Of a stretch of 64,000 nt of DNA, positions 49,538 to 57,608 are shown in pieces. The DNA is from Deltaproteobacteria bacterium. GTDB lineage: Bacteria > Myxococcota > Myxococcia > Myxococcales > SZAS-1. A program made the position numbers and the translations under genes. Every line of letters begins with the position of its first letter. Within the stretch, counting starts at the first letter, position 1. The DNA lies in contig JAFEBB010000004.1 of the NCBI GenBank assembly GCA_018266075.1, positions 124,001 through 188,000 of the forward strand, given 5' to 3'. The notes beneath the pieces were generated by a model. The model was not told the origin of the DNA. It was given only the letters and a program-made list of their open reading frames with translations, and did no database searches.

Positions 49538-50260
49538 CTAGCGACCGAACCGCGCTTCCACCAGCTTCTTCGCCAGCCGACTCGCGCCGGGCACGCCCTG
49601 GACGCGGAAGTCGCTCGCGGCCTGCATGAGCGGATACTCCACGCGGCGCAGCTCGATCGTCCAGCCGTCCGGCCCGAGCGTGAACAGGCCGTAGGCCGCG
49701 CGCGTATCGCCGTCGCGCGGGTTGCCCACGCTGGCCACGTCGACGAGGGTCACGCCGTCGAGCTCCTTCTGGTAGGCGATGTGCAGGTGCCCGAACGCCA
49801 GCACCCGCGCGTCGCAGCCGCGAATCAGGCTGCGCAGCACGCCCTCGGGCGCTGCGGGATCCAGCGCCGCCTCCATGTCGCGCGGGTTGGCGTGCACCAG
49901 GAGCAGGTCGCCCTTGCCCTCGCCGGAGACGCGGTGGCTGAAGGTGTACTGCCGCATGCGCGAGATGCGCGCGACGCCGAGCTGCTCCGCGGTCCAGCGG
50001 TAGAGCCGGAACTTCCAGTGCTGGGGGTTTCCGTAGTTCCGCAGCGGCAGCTCGCCGGTGAGGTAGGCGTCGGTGTTGCCCTTGACGATGGCCGTGCACT
50101 TCTCGTGGATGAGGTCGGCGACCTCGGCGGGGCGCGAGCCCTTCAGGGAGACGTCGCCGCCGCAGAGGATCTGGTCGACGCCCTGCGCTGCGATGTCCTG
50201 AAGGACGGCTTCCAGCGCCAGCAGGTTCCCATGCACATCGCTGACGATCGCCAGTCGCAC
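49538..50260 (-). CDS. Metallophosphoesterase (YfcE/MJ0936-like)
   Basis: 240 residues from a GTG at 50260. All calcineurin-type motifs are intact: AIVSDVHGN (DxH), LCGGDV (GD), VKGNTD (GNxD form), LVHANP (H) and LAFGHLHI (GHxH form). The size and the GNTD variant fit single-domain bacterial phosphodiesterases of the MJ0936/YfcE group. It is probably cytoplasmic, with no signal peptide. It lies downstream of the DUF5916 gene on the same strand with a 44-bp gap. The true substrate is unknown. Confidence 0.88.
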   Translation of the reverse strand: MRLAIVSDVHGNLLALEAVLQDIAAQGVDQILCGGDVSLKGSRPAEVADLIHEKCTAIVKGNTDAYLTGELPLRNYGNPQHWKFRLYRWTAEQLGVARISRMRQYTFSHRVSGEGKGDLLLVHANPRDMEAALDPAAPEGVLRSLIRGCDARVLAFGHLHIAYQKELDGVTLVDVASVGNPRDGDTRAAYGLFTLGPDGWTIELRRVEYPLMQAASDFRVQGVPGASRLAKKLVEARFGR

Positions 50261-50304
50261 GCCATCTGGATATCGAGGAATCGATCCCGTTGCCAGCTTG
50301 GAGG

Positions 50305-53067
50305 CTAGCCGCCGAAGTAATACGAGACCTTGAGCATCAAGACGTCGTCGTACGGGCCCTTGTGCAGCGAGGCCCAGTCGGGGTTGTTGTACGAGAGCGC
50401 GGGCGAGAGGTCCCCGTTGGTCTGGGCGCGGGTGTACACGAGGTAGGCCACGCTCCCGGGCAGGTACTCCCAGCGCAGGAGGACGTTCACGTTCAAGGCG
50501 CTGCTCTTGCCGTCCGGGCTGTAGGCCGGGTCGGGCGCCGGCACCGGGCGCAGGTCGGAGAGCGCCACCCGGCGGATGCCCGGGTCGGCCTGGACCTCGT
50601 AGAACGGCCCGTAGTGCTCGGTGGCGAAGAAGAGCTGGGCGTAGGCCTGGAGCGTGAGGTGCGGGGTGAAGGTGTACGTGCCGCGGACCACCACGCTCGT
50701 CGACTTGGCGTTCAGGTTGGCGATCTCGTACGCGTGCGGCGTGGTGATGTCGCCGGAGGTGCCGAACCAGCGCGGGTCGCCGTCGGTCCAATCGAGCTGC
50801 GGGTTGGCGGTGAGCTCCAGCGCGTCCGAGGGCCGGAAGGTGACCCCCACCTGCTCGGAGTACTCCACGCCCTGGCGCAGCTTGCCCACGTAGTTGAAGA
50901 GGAACCCGGAGAACATCTTCCGGCTGTCGGTGTGGAAGACGAAGACGCCGCCCACGCTCCAGTCGCGCTCGTAGGGTGAGCCGTCGCGGAGCTCGCGGTT
51001 GTCGTCGTGGGCGGGGTCGAAGTCGAGCTCGGCGTAGGTGCCCCAGAAGTTCTTCCAGTAGATGCCGTCGCCGATCTGGAAGTGCCGGCCCAGGTTCACG
51101 CCCTGGGTGCTCTCGCGCCCGTTGGCGAAGACGTTCAGGTCGGTGTTCAGCGTGGGGCCCCAGGGCTTGGTGGTCCGGTAGTCGCCCGAGACCTGCACGT
51201 AGTGGAGGTTCTGCTGGCGGAGGTAGCCGGCCTCGTTCAGGTCGAGCTTGGGCGAGTAGCCCTCGTAGGCGATGGAGTAGAGCCAGTTGCCGCCGGCCTT
51301 GGCGAACTGGGCCATGCCGCCGTAGCCGGTGTCGCCGCCCTTGATGATGGTGCCGTCGGGCTCGTCGATGTCCGGGCCGCCCACGCGCTTGCTGCCCAGC
51401 AGCGAGGCCATGGCCACGTAGGTGCCGCTCTCCGAGCTCCAGGTGGCGTCGAGGCCGCCGGTGTAGGCGTCGGCGGTGCAGCGGCCGTTGGCGTCGGCCA
51501 CCGGGTAGTCGCCGCTCTGCGTCTCCGGGCAGCCATAGGGGCCGTTCAGCTCCCCGCGGTCGCGTCTCGTCACGCCGGTGCCGGTGAGGCCCAGGGTCAA
51601 TCCGCCGCCCACGTCGTAGCGCAGCCGGCCCACCGCGAAGTTGGCGAGCGGCGCGACCTGCTCGTGGATTTGGCTGCCGTCGGCCTCCCCGATCGTGGCG
51701 AAGGCACGGTTGGAGACGCCGTCGAGCAGCGCCACGGTGAGCTTGTCCGTGGCCTTCCCGGTGACCTTGACCGCGCCGAGGATGTCGTCCGTCAGCGGCT
51801 GATCGAGCAGGCGCTCGCCCGGCCCGTAGAGCGCGTAGTCCGGCGGCCGGCCCACGCGGCGCGAGTAGAAGAGCTGCGTCGTCGTCGGACTGCCCATCTG
51901 GTCGTGCAGCGCGAACAGGTCCGCGCCGGAGAGGAAGAACGGCCGCTTCTCGGGGAAGAAGATCTCGAAGGTGGAGAGGTTGAGCACCACCTGGTCGGCC
52001 TCCACCTGGCCGAAGTCGGGGAGCACGGTCGCATCGAGCGTGAGGTCGCTGCCCGGGTGCCAGCTGACGTCGCCGCCGGCGCTGGCCGCGAAGCCGTTCC
52101 CCGAGGGCGGGTCGTAGCCGATGCCCGGCGAGTAGCGGCTGTCGAACTTGCCCAGCACGAAGGGCCGGAGCTCGAGCCCGGTGCCCGTCGACAGCTCGTG
52201 CATGCCGGTGAGCTCCGCCATGCGCAAGAGCGCGCCCTGCTCTTCGGGCGGCTGGAGCACGAGCTCGTCGGTCTCGCCCTTGCGCGAGATGTAGCGCGCG
52301 ACTTCGACGCGGAACGACACCTCGGGACCGGCCTTGAAGCGCAGCACGGAGAAGGGGATGGCGTACTCCGCGTCCCAGCCTTGAGCGGTGCGCTTGGTTC
52401 CCGAGCGCCAGACGGCGTCGAAGTCCATGTCCTGGAAGTAGTCGCCGGTGCGGTTCCAGTCGGCCTGGACGTTGGTGGGGTACACGCCGAAGCCGTAGGC
52501 GCTCTTCTTGTCGCCGCGGGAGTCGACCTCCAGGTAGACGTAGTCGCTCTCGATGATGCGGTCGCGGCGGGTGAGCTTGTTGGAGACCTCGGCGGGCTCG
52601 GGATCCACGCAGTGGACGGCCACGTAGAGGAAGTTCGCGTCGTAGGCGAAGCGCACGGTGGTGGCCATGCTCGGCTTGGCGCCCGACTCGGGCTGCTGCT
52701 GGGTGAAGCCGTCGAGCTCGGGGGCCTGCTTCCACACGGGGTCGCTCAGGTCGCCGTCGATCGCCGGCGGCGACTCGGCCTTCACCGCGTGGAACTGCGG
52801 CATCGGAGGAAGCACGCCCTTGGCCTCGCCGGCATCGGCCACGTCCGCGATGGCGCCCGCATCCAGCGCGGCAGCACCTGCATCGGGCGCATCCGCGCCT
52901 GCGCCCGCATCGAGCGGGGCTGCTCCAGCGTCGAGAAGGTCAGCGATCCGGCCTGCATCGACAAGCGCAGGGGGCATGGGCTCGGCCGCCACGGGACCGG
53001 CGTCGGCAGGCGCCGGTGGGGCGTCGACCGGGGCGGCCGCGAGGAGCAGGGCGAGGAAGAGGGTCAC
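50305..53067 (-). CDS. DUF5916 / CBM9-like outer-membrane protein
   Basis: 920 residues. A signal peptide is followed by about 70 residues of Asp-Ala-Gly repeats (DAGAAPLDAGAGADAPDAG). A CBM9-like sugar-binding module (about 92-260) has PPAIDGDLSDPVWKQAP and DANFLYVAVHCVDPEP. The C-terminal DUF5916 part shows VLPDFGQVEADQVVLNLSTFE and FFPEKRPFFLSGADLF, then a long series of amphipathic strands ending YYFGG, consistent with a large outer-membrane barrel. Such proteins are thought to bind carbohydrate at the surface. Export to the outer membrane is inference from the strand pattern. Confidence 0.85.
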   Translation of the reverse strand: MTLFLALLLAAAPVDAPPAPADAGPVAAEPMPPALVDAGRIADLLDAGAAPLDAGAGADAPDAGAAALDAGAIADVADAGEAKGVLPPMPQFHAVKAESPPAIDGDLSDPVWKQAPELDGFTQQQPESGAKPSMATTVRFAYDANFLYVAVHCVDPEPAEVSNKLTRRDRIIESDYVYLEVDSRGDKKSAYGFGVYPTNVQADWNRTGDYFQDMDFDAVWRSGTKRTAQGWDAEYAIPFSVLRFKAGPEVSFRVEVARYISRKGETDELVLQPPEEQGALLRMAELTGMHELSTGTGLELRPFVLGKFDSRYSPGIGYDPPSGNGFAASAGGDVSWHPGSDLTLDATVLPDFGQVEADQVVLNLSTFEIFFPEKRPFFLSGADLFALHDQMGSPTTTQLFYSRRVGRPPDYALYGPGERLLDQPLTDDILGAVKVTGKATDKLTVALLDGVSNRAFATIGEADGSQIHEQVAPLANFAVGRLRYDVGGGLTLGLTGTGVTRRDRGELNGPYGCPETQSGDYPVADANGRCTADAYTGGLDATWSSESGTYVAMASLLGSKRVGGPDIDEPDGTIIKGGDTGYGGMAQFAKAGGNWLYSIAYEGYSPKLDLNEAGYLRQQNLHYVQVSGDYRTTKPWGPTLNTDLNVFANGRESTQGVNLGRHFQIGDGIYWKNFWGTYAELDFDPAHDDNRELRDGSPYERDWSVGGVFVFHTDSRKMFSGFLFNYVGKLRQGVEYSEQVGVTFRPSDALELTANPQLDWTDGDPRWFGTSGDITTPHAYEIANLNAKSTSVVVRGTYTFTPHLTLQAYAQLFFATEHYGPFYEVQADPGIRRVALSDLRPVPAPDPAYSPDGKSSALNVNVLLRWEYLPGSVAYLVYTRAQTNGDLSPALSYNNPDWASLHKGPYDDVLMLKVSYYFGG

Positions 53068-53200
53068 GCCGGGATCGCCAGGAGGTGCCGGCTCGGGACC
53101 GGCAGGGCGGGCAACATAGGCTGCGAGGACGGGTTCGAGAAGGACGAGCTGAGCAGCGTGCGAAGGGACGCTCCGGTTGGGGCGACCTGACGACCGATCG

Positions 53201-53342
53201 AGTGGCTGGTGGCTGGTGGCTGGTGGCTGGAGCGGCGTTCGGGTTTCAGGGGATGCCCCAACCGGACTTTACAGCGAGTGAAAAGACGAAGGGCTTTTCA
53301 AATTGGAAATCGGCAACCAGCCACGAGCCACCAGCCACCGCT
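53201..53342. repeat. Heptad inverted-repeat element, GGTGGCT subtype
   Basis: The left arm is four tandem TGGCTGG units (53203-53230). The right arm is CCAGCCA, CGAGCCA, CCAGCCA, CC (53317-53339). The 86-base loop holds a smaller hairpin (GAAAAG/CTTTTC near 53279-53302) and is AT-richer than its surroundings. It lies between the DUF4097 gene and the DUF5916 gene (both minus strand) and fills most of a 283-bp gap. The unit length and layout equal those of the GGTTCCT subtype. Confidence 0.82.
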
Positions 53343-53350
53343 TTTCGAAG

Positions 53351-54043
53351 TCACTTCACCTCGACGTTTCCGCTCACGCTCTGGGCCTGGACCTTGACGC
53401 CGCCGCCGCGCACGCGCGACTCGAGGTGGCCGATGCCGGGCTTCTGGCCGTTGAGCGCGCCCGAGACGGTGGTGAACGACACGTCCGCGCCGGTCGAGGC
53501 GGGGAGCACCAGCACCACGTCCGCGGACACCGTCTCCAGGCGGGCGCTGCTGGCCTTGGCCGCGCGCGCCTCCACGTCGCCCGAGACGCTGCGCAGGTCG
53601 AGCGCGCCCTCGGTGCCCTCGACCTTCACTTTTCCGGACACGGAGTGCACCTCCAGATCGCCCACCACCCCCTTCACCGACACCGTTCCCGAGACCTGGT
53701 TCGCGGTCACCCGACTTCCCGCGGGCACGCGGAGGGTGAAGGCCAGCTTGGCGTCGCCGCTGCAGTTCCGGTCGCGGTCCTGGACATCGCAGGGGCCACA
53801 GCAGACGCGCGCCACCACCTCGCCGGCCTTGCCGCGGAGATCGACCGTCCACTTCTTCTGCTCGGCCTCGCTGCCCGAGAGCCACTCCGCGTCGACCTCG
53901 GTCCGCGTGCCGGGAATGGCCTCGACGGTGATCGGCCCCGCCACGTTGCTCACCTGCACCGTCGGGGTGGCGCCGGTGTCGAAGGCCACGTGCGAGGCGC
54001 CGTCGCCGGCGGTGAGGGCCAGGGCCAACAGGACAGACGTCAT
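53351..54043 (-). CDS. DUF4097-type beta-helical exported protein
   Basis: 230 residues from ATG 54043, signal peptide MTSVLLALALTAGDGA. The second half repeats short strands with the pattern VxSVSGxVxVxG: ANQVSGTVSVKGVVGDLEVHSVSGKVKVEG and LETVSADVVLVLP. This is typical of DUF4097/adhesin-like beta-helices. A Cys group (CCGPCDVQDRDRNC) suggests disulfides in the N-terminal part. Relatives are often paired with anti-sigma or PspC-like regulators, which are absent here. The role is unknown. Confidence 0.8.
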   Translation of the reverse strand: MTSVLLALALTAGDGASHVAFDTGATPTVQVSNVAGPITVEAIPGTRTEVDAEWLSGSEAEQKKWTVDLRGKAGEVVARVCCGPCDVQDRDRNCSGDAKLAFTLRVPAGSRVTANQVSGTVSVKGVVGDLEVHSVSGKVKVEGTEGALDLRSVSGDVEARAAKASSARLETVSADVVLVLPASTGADVSFTTVSGALNGQKPGIGHLESRVRGGGVKVQAQSVSGNVEVK

Positions 54044-54137
54044 GCGCGACTCCGTAAGAGGTCCGCAAGGTACGAGGGACGCCGCGCGGCTATTTCGACA
54101 CCTTGTGCCCTCCGACTCGCGCGCCCACAATGGCCTC

Positions 54138-55427
54138 ATGGCCACCAAGCCGCCGTCGGGGCGCCTCGCGCGTCTGGGCAAGCTGGCGTCGCTCTCGGCC
54201 AAGGTCTCCACCGGGCTGGCGGCGAGGGCCGCGGCGCGCGTGATCGGCAAGAACCCCGACGAGCTGGAGCGCCAGGCCACCGAGCGCGTGGTGGCCACCC
54301 TCGGCGAGCTCAAGGGCGCGGCCATGAAGCTGGGCCAGGCGCTGTCGATGGATCCAGACGCGCTCCCGCCCGAGCTGCGCGCGGTCATCGCCCGCTTGCA
54401 GAACCAGGCGCCGCCGGTGGCGTACGAGGAGATCGCGACCGTCATCGAAGCCGAGCTGGGCGGACCGCCGGAGGCGCGCTTCGCCGAGTTCGACCACACC
54501 CCGCTCGCCGCCGCCAGCCTGGGCCAGGTGCACCGCGCGCGGCTGCAGGACGGCCGAGAGGTCGCCGTGAAGGTGCAGTACCCGGGCATCGTGGACGCCA
54601 TCGAGTCGGACTTCGCGAACCTGGGGGTGATCGTGAACGCGGTGGGCAAGACCTCGCCCACCTTCGACGGCCGCGAGTACTACGAGGAGTTCCGCCGGGA
54701 GATCGCCCTTGAGACCGACTACGAGCGCGAGGCGCTGCACGCGCGCCAGTACCGCGGCTGGGTGTCGCGCTTTCCGGATCTCGTGGTGCCCGAGGTCATC
54801 GACTCGCACTCGGGCAAGCGGGTGCTGACCCTGGAGCTGGTGCGCGGCGTGACCCTGGGCCAGTTCGTGACCACGTCGGCGGACGACGCGGCGCGCCTGC
54901 GCGTCTCCAGCCAGCTCATCCGCGCCATCTACGGGCCGTTCCTGCTCGCCGGCGAGATCCACGCGGATCCGCATCCAGGTAACTTTTTGGTTACAGACGA
55001 CGGCAAGCTGGCCATCCTCGACTTCGGCAGCGTCAAGGCCTTCAGCCCCTCGTTCGTCGACGCCTGTCGCCGCTACTTCCGCGCGAACCTCGAAGGCCCG
55101 CCCATCGACGTGCTCGAGGCCGTGCGCGCCGCGGGCTTCCGGGTGGAGCTGCCCGATGCCCTGGCGCGCGACGTGCTCGGCGAGGTCCAGGCCATCGCCG
55201 GACGGCCGGTGCGCACCGGGAGCTACGACTACGGCGCCGACACCGCCAACAAGGACATGCGCGCCCTGGTCGCCCGCCGCGGCAAGGACGTGCTCCGCAT
55301 CCGGCCGCCGGCCGAGGGCGTGATGTTCGCCCGCGCCATCGGCGGCTGCGCCCAGAACCTGCGCGCGCTCGCGGCGCGCGGAGACTTTCGCGCGGTGTTC
55401 GAAGGGCTCTTGCCCCTGCTGCCGTGA
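54138..55427 (+). CDS. ABC1/UbiB-family atypical kinase-like protein
   Basis: 429 residues, ATG at 54138. Family motifs: the N-terminal KxGQ in AAMKLGQALSMDPDALPPE, the Ala-rich loop AAASLGQVHRA, Lys in VAVKVQYPG, the ExD in EIALETDYERE, catalytic HADPHPGNFL and LAILDFGSVK. These proteins bind ATP and support ubiquinone synthesis or lipid handling in UbiB relatives. An AT-rich TAAC-N6-GTTA site (54980-54993) lies exactly at the GNFLVTD segment of the catalytic loop. No ubiquinone gene is adjacent. Confidence 0.9.
   Translation: MATKPPSGRLARLGKLASLSAKVSTGLAARAAARVIGKNPDELERQATERVVATLGELKGAAMKLGQALSMDPDALPPELRAVIARLQNQAPPVAYEEIATVIEAELGGPPEARFAEFDHTPLAAASLGQVHRARLQDGREVAVKVQYPGIVDAIESDFANLGVIVNAVGKTSPTFDGREYYEEFRREIALETDYEREALHARQYRGWVSRFPDLVVPEVIDSHSGKRVLTLELVRGVTLGQFVTTSADDAARLRVSSQLIRAIYGPFLLAGEIHADPHPGNFLVTDDGKLAILDFGSVKAFSPSFVDACRRYFRANLEGPPIDVLEAVRAAGFRVELPDALARDVLGEVQAIAGRPVRTGSYDYGADTANKDMRALVARRGKDVLRIRPPAEGVMFARAIGGCAQNLRALAARGDFRAVFEGLLPLLP
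54980..54993. other. TAAC-N6-GTTA palindrome inside ABC1 kinase gene
   Basis: GTAAC (54979-54983) and GTTAC (54990-54994) flank TTTTTG. It is coding sequence for GNFLVT and uses rare codons AAC TTT TTG GTT ACA in a gene otherwise ending codons in G or C. Confidence 0.42.
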
Positions 55428-55529
55428 GCCCCAGCCAGGGCGCGCTCGCTTTTCGCACTTGCGAGCGAGCGGTGCGTTGAACATTCTCGCCGCGTCGGTC
55501 GTCCAACCGGCACCTTGCGAGGTCGTCCC

Positions 55530-57041
55530 ATGCGCCGCGCCACCCTGCTCGCCTCCCTCCTCCTCTTCGCCTCGACCGCGTCGGCCCAGACCGCGCAAAC
55601 GCCGATGGCGCCCGTGCCCCACCCCGTCTCGCCCATGCCCGGCTTCGTGCCGCCTCAGGTGCTGGTGACCCTCTCGGCGACGCCCGGGTCCAAGACCTGC
55701 GACCAGCTCATGGTCGACGGCAAGCGCAGCGACCTCGCCGGCCTCGCGCAGACCGCCAAGAACACGCTGGCGCACACGCCGCACGCGGGCGGCATCGTGA
55801 AGGTGGACAGCGCCTGCGCGCCGGCCGACGTCACCAAGATCGTGGACGCGCTCCACCAGGCCGGCATCGCCGAGGTGAAGGTGAGCCAGGCCGGCGCCCC
55901 GCTGCCGCCGCCGTCCGACGCCGTGAAGGCCGCCGCCACCGGCACCAACGCCTTCGCCGCGCAGCTCTACGGCCAGCTCAAGGGCAAGGGCGAGGCCAAC
56001 CTCTTCTTCTCGCCGCTGTCGGTGGCTGCCGCGCTGGGCCTCGTCGATCTCGGCAGCGCGGGTGAGACCGCCAAGCAGCTCGACGCCGCGCTCCACCTCA
56101 CGATGCCGCACGAGCAGGCGCACCTGGCGCTCGCGGACCTGCTCCAGCGCTACGTGCAGGGCCGCGGCGACTCGACGCTGGAGATCGCCAACCGCCTCTG
56201 GGTGAAGCCGGGCTTGAAGATCCTGCCCGAGTACACCACCAAGCTGCAGAGCGAGTTCGCGGGCGGCATGGAGACGGTGGACTTCTCGAAGTCGGAGGCG
56301 GCGCGCAAGACCATCAACAGCTGGGTCAATGACCAGACCCACGGAAAGATCTCCGACCTCATCGGCAGCGGCGCGCTCAGCGGGGCCACGGAGCTGGTGC
56401 TCACCAACGCCGTCTACTTCCTGGGCACCTGGCAGCACCCGTTCGACCCCGCCAATACGAAAGACGCGCCCTTCACCCTGCCCTCGGGCCAGAAGGCGAA
56501 CGTGCCGCTGATGCACCTCGCGGAGAAGGGCATCGGCATCGACACCGGCGACGTGCAGGTGGTGGAGCTGCCCTATGGCCAGCAGGGCTCGCTCGCGTTC
56601 GACCTCATCGTGCCCAAGGCCGCCGACGGCCTGCCCGCGCTGGAGAAGAAGCTGCAGCCCGGCTACCTGGACTCGCTGCTCGGCGGCCTGCGGCCGGCGC
56701 ACCTGAACCTGGCCATGCCCAAGTTCACCGAGCGCTCGCAGTTCGAGCTCACCCAGCCGCTGACCGCGCTCGGGCTGGGCGGGCTCTTCAAGAACCCCGA
56801 CTTCTCGGCGATGACGCCGGCGAAGGGGCTGTTCGTCTCGGCCGTGATCCACCAGGCCTTCGTGGACGTGAACGAGAAGGGCACCGAGGCCGCGGCAGCC
56901 ACGGCGGTGATCACCTCGCGGGCGATGCTGCGCATCCCCGAGCTGAACGTGACCGCGGATCACCCGTTCCTCTTCGTCATCCGCGACACGGCGACGGGCG
57001 GCATCCTCTTCATGGGCCGCGTGTCGGATCCGCGGAAGTAG
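55530..57041 (+). CDS. Exported serpin with ExbD/TolR-like N-terminal domain
   Basis: 503 residues from ATG 55530. A signal peptide (MRRATLLASLLLFASTASAQ) and a Pro/Met-rich spacer precede residues about 43-118, which follow the ExbD/TolR periplasmic pattern: VLVTLSATPG, a central DLAGLAQTAKNTL, VKVDSACAPADVTKIVDAL and AGIAEVKV. Two cysteines (57 and 96) may pair. The serpin starts near residue 137 (NAFAAQLYGQLKGKGEANLFFSPLSVAAALGL) and has an inhibitory hinge, NEKGTEAAAATAV. The likely scissile region is in ITSRAMLR; P1 could be Arg, Ala or Met. This is an inhibitory-type serpin, probably acting in the periplasm or outside the cell. Confidence 0.9.
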   Translation: MRRATLLASLLLFASTASAQTAQTPMAPVPHPVSPMPGFVPPQVLVTLSATPGSKTCDQLMVDGKRSDLAGLAQTAKNTLAHTPHAGGIVKVDSACAPADVTKIVDALHQAGIAEVKVSQAGAPLPPPSDAVKAAATGTNAFAAQLYGQLKGKGEANLFFSPLSVAAALGLVDLGSAGETAKQLDAALHLTMPHEQAHLALADLLQRYVQGRGDSTLEIANRLWVKPGLKILPEYTTKLQSEFAGGMETVDFSKSEAARKTINSWVNDQTHGKISDLIGSGALSGATELVLTNAVYFLGTWQHPFDPANTKDAPFTLPSGQKANVPLMHLAEKGIGIDTGDVQVVELPYGQQGSLAFDLIVPKAADGLPALEKKLQPGYLDSLLGGLRPAHLNLAMPKFTERSQFELTQPLTALGLGGLFKNPDFSAMTPAKGLFVSAVIHQAFVDVNEKGTEAAAATAVITSRAMLRIPELNVTADHPFLFVIRDTATGGILFMGRVSDPRK

Positions 57042-57068
57042 CCGCAGCGGCCACGGGTTGAACCGGCG

Positions 57069-57575
57069 ATGGCGAGCCTGGGCCATGCCGCCGTGGGGCT
57101 CTTCCTGGGACGCGCGGCGCGGCCGGGGGTGACGCTGCGCGAGCGCGCGTGGCCCATGCTCGGCTTCGCGACCCTGGCCCTCGCGCCGGACCTCGACGCC
57201 ATCGGCTTCATGCTCGGCGTGCCCTACGCCGCCGAGTGGGGCCACCGCGGCGCGGCGCACTCGCTGCTGCTGGCGCTGGTCGTCGGCGCGCTGGTCGGGC
57301 TCGCGGCGCGCTCGTGGCGGATGGGGCTCCTGGCCATCGTCGCGCTGGGCAGCCACGGGCTCCTCGACGCGCTCACCGACGGGGGCCTGGGTGTCGCGCT
57401 CTACTGGCCCTTCGACCTCACTCGGCACTTCTTTTCCTGGCGGCCGATCCCGGTGGCGCCGATTGGCGCGGGCTTTCTGTCCTGGCGCGGGCTGCGCTGC
57501 GCGCTCTTCGAGTTGGTCGCGTTCGCGCCCGCGTGGCTGGCCGCGCTCTGGCCCAAGCCGACCAGGCCGGCTTGA
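57069..57575 (+). CDS. Membrane-bound metal-dependent hydrolase-like protein (YdjM type)
   Basis: 168 residues. It opens with SLGHAAVGLFLGR, then ALAPDLDAIGFMLG, WGHRGAAHSLLLAL and GSHGLLDALTDGGLGVALYWPF: the conserved His/Asp set of the YdjM/DUF457 family at helix ends. It has four or five membrane segments. It shares the family with the gene at 44244-44804, but the two are only distantly alike. It follows the serpin gene by 27 bp on the same strand. The substrate is unknown. Confidence 0.85.
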   Translation: MASLGHAAVGLFLGRAARPGVTLRERAWPMLGFATLALAPDLDAIGFMLGVPYAAEWGHRGAAHSLLLALVVGALVGLAARSWRMGLLAIVALGSHGLLDALTDGGLGVALYWPFDLTRHFFSWRPIPVAPIGAGFLSWRGLRCALFELVAFAPAWLAALWPKPTRPA

Positions 57576-57608
57576 TTTCGCTGCGCCCGCGTGGGAATTG
57601 CTTGGCGC

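Noticed and set aside
49332-49541. Short ORF running through the AT island (MYMAIQNTIFVYPYHYK start)
   Set aside because: No ribosome site, no family resemblance and an abrupt change of composition halfway; the repeats explain the sequence better.
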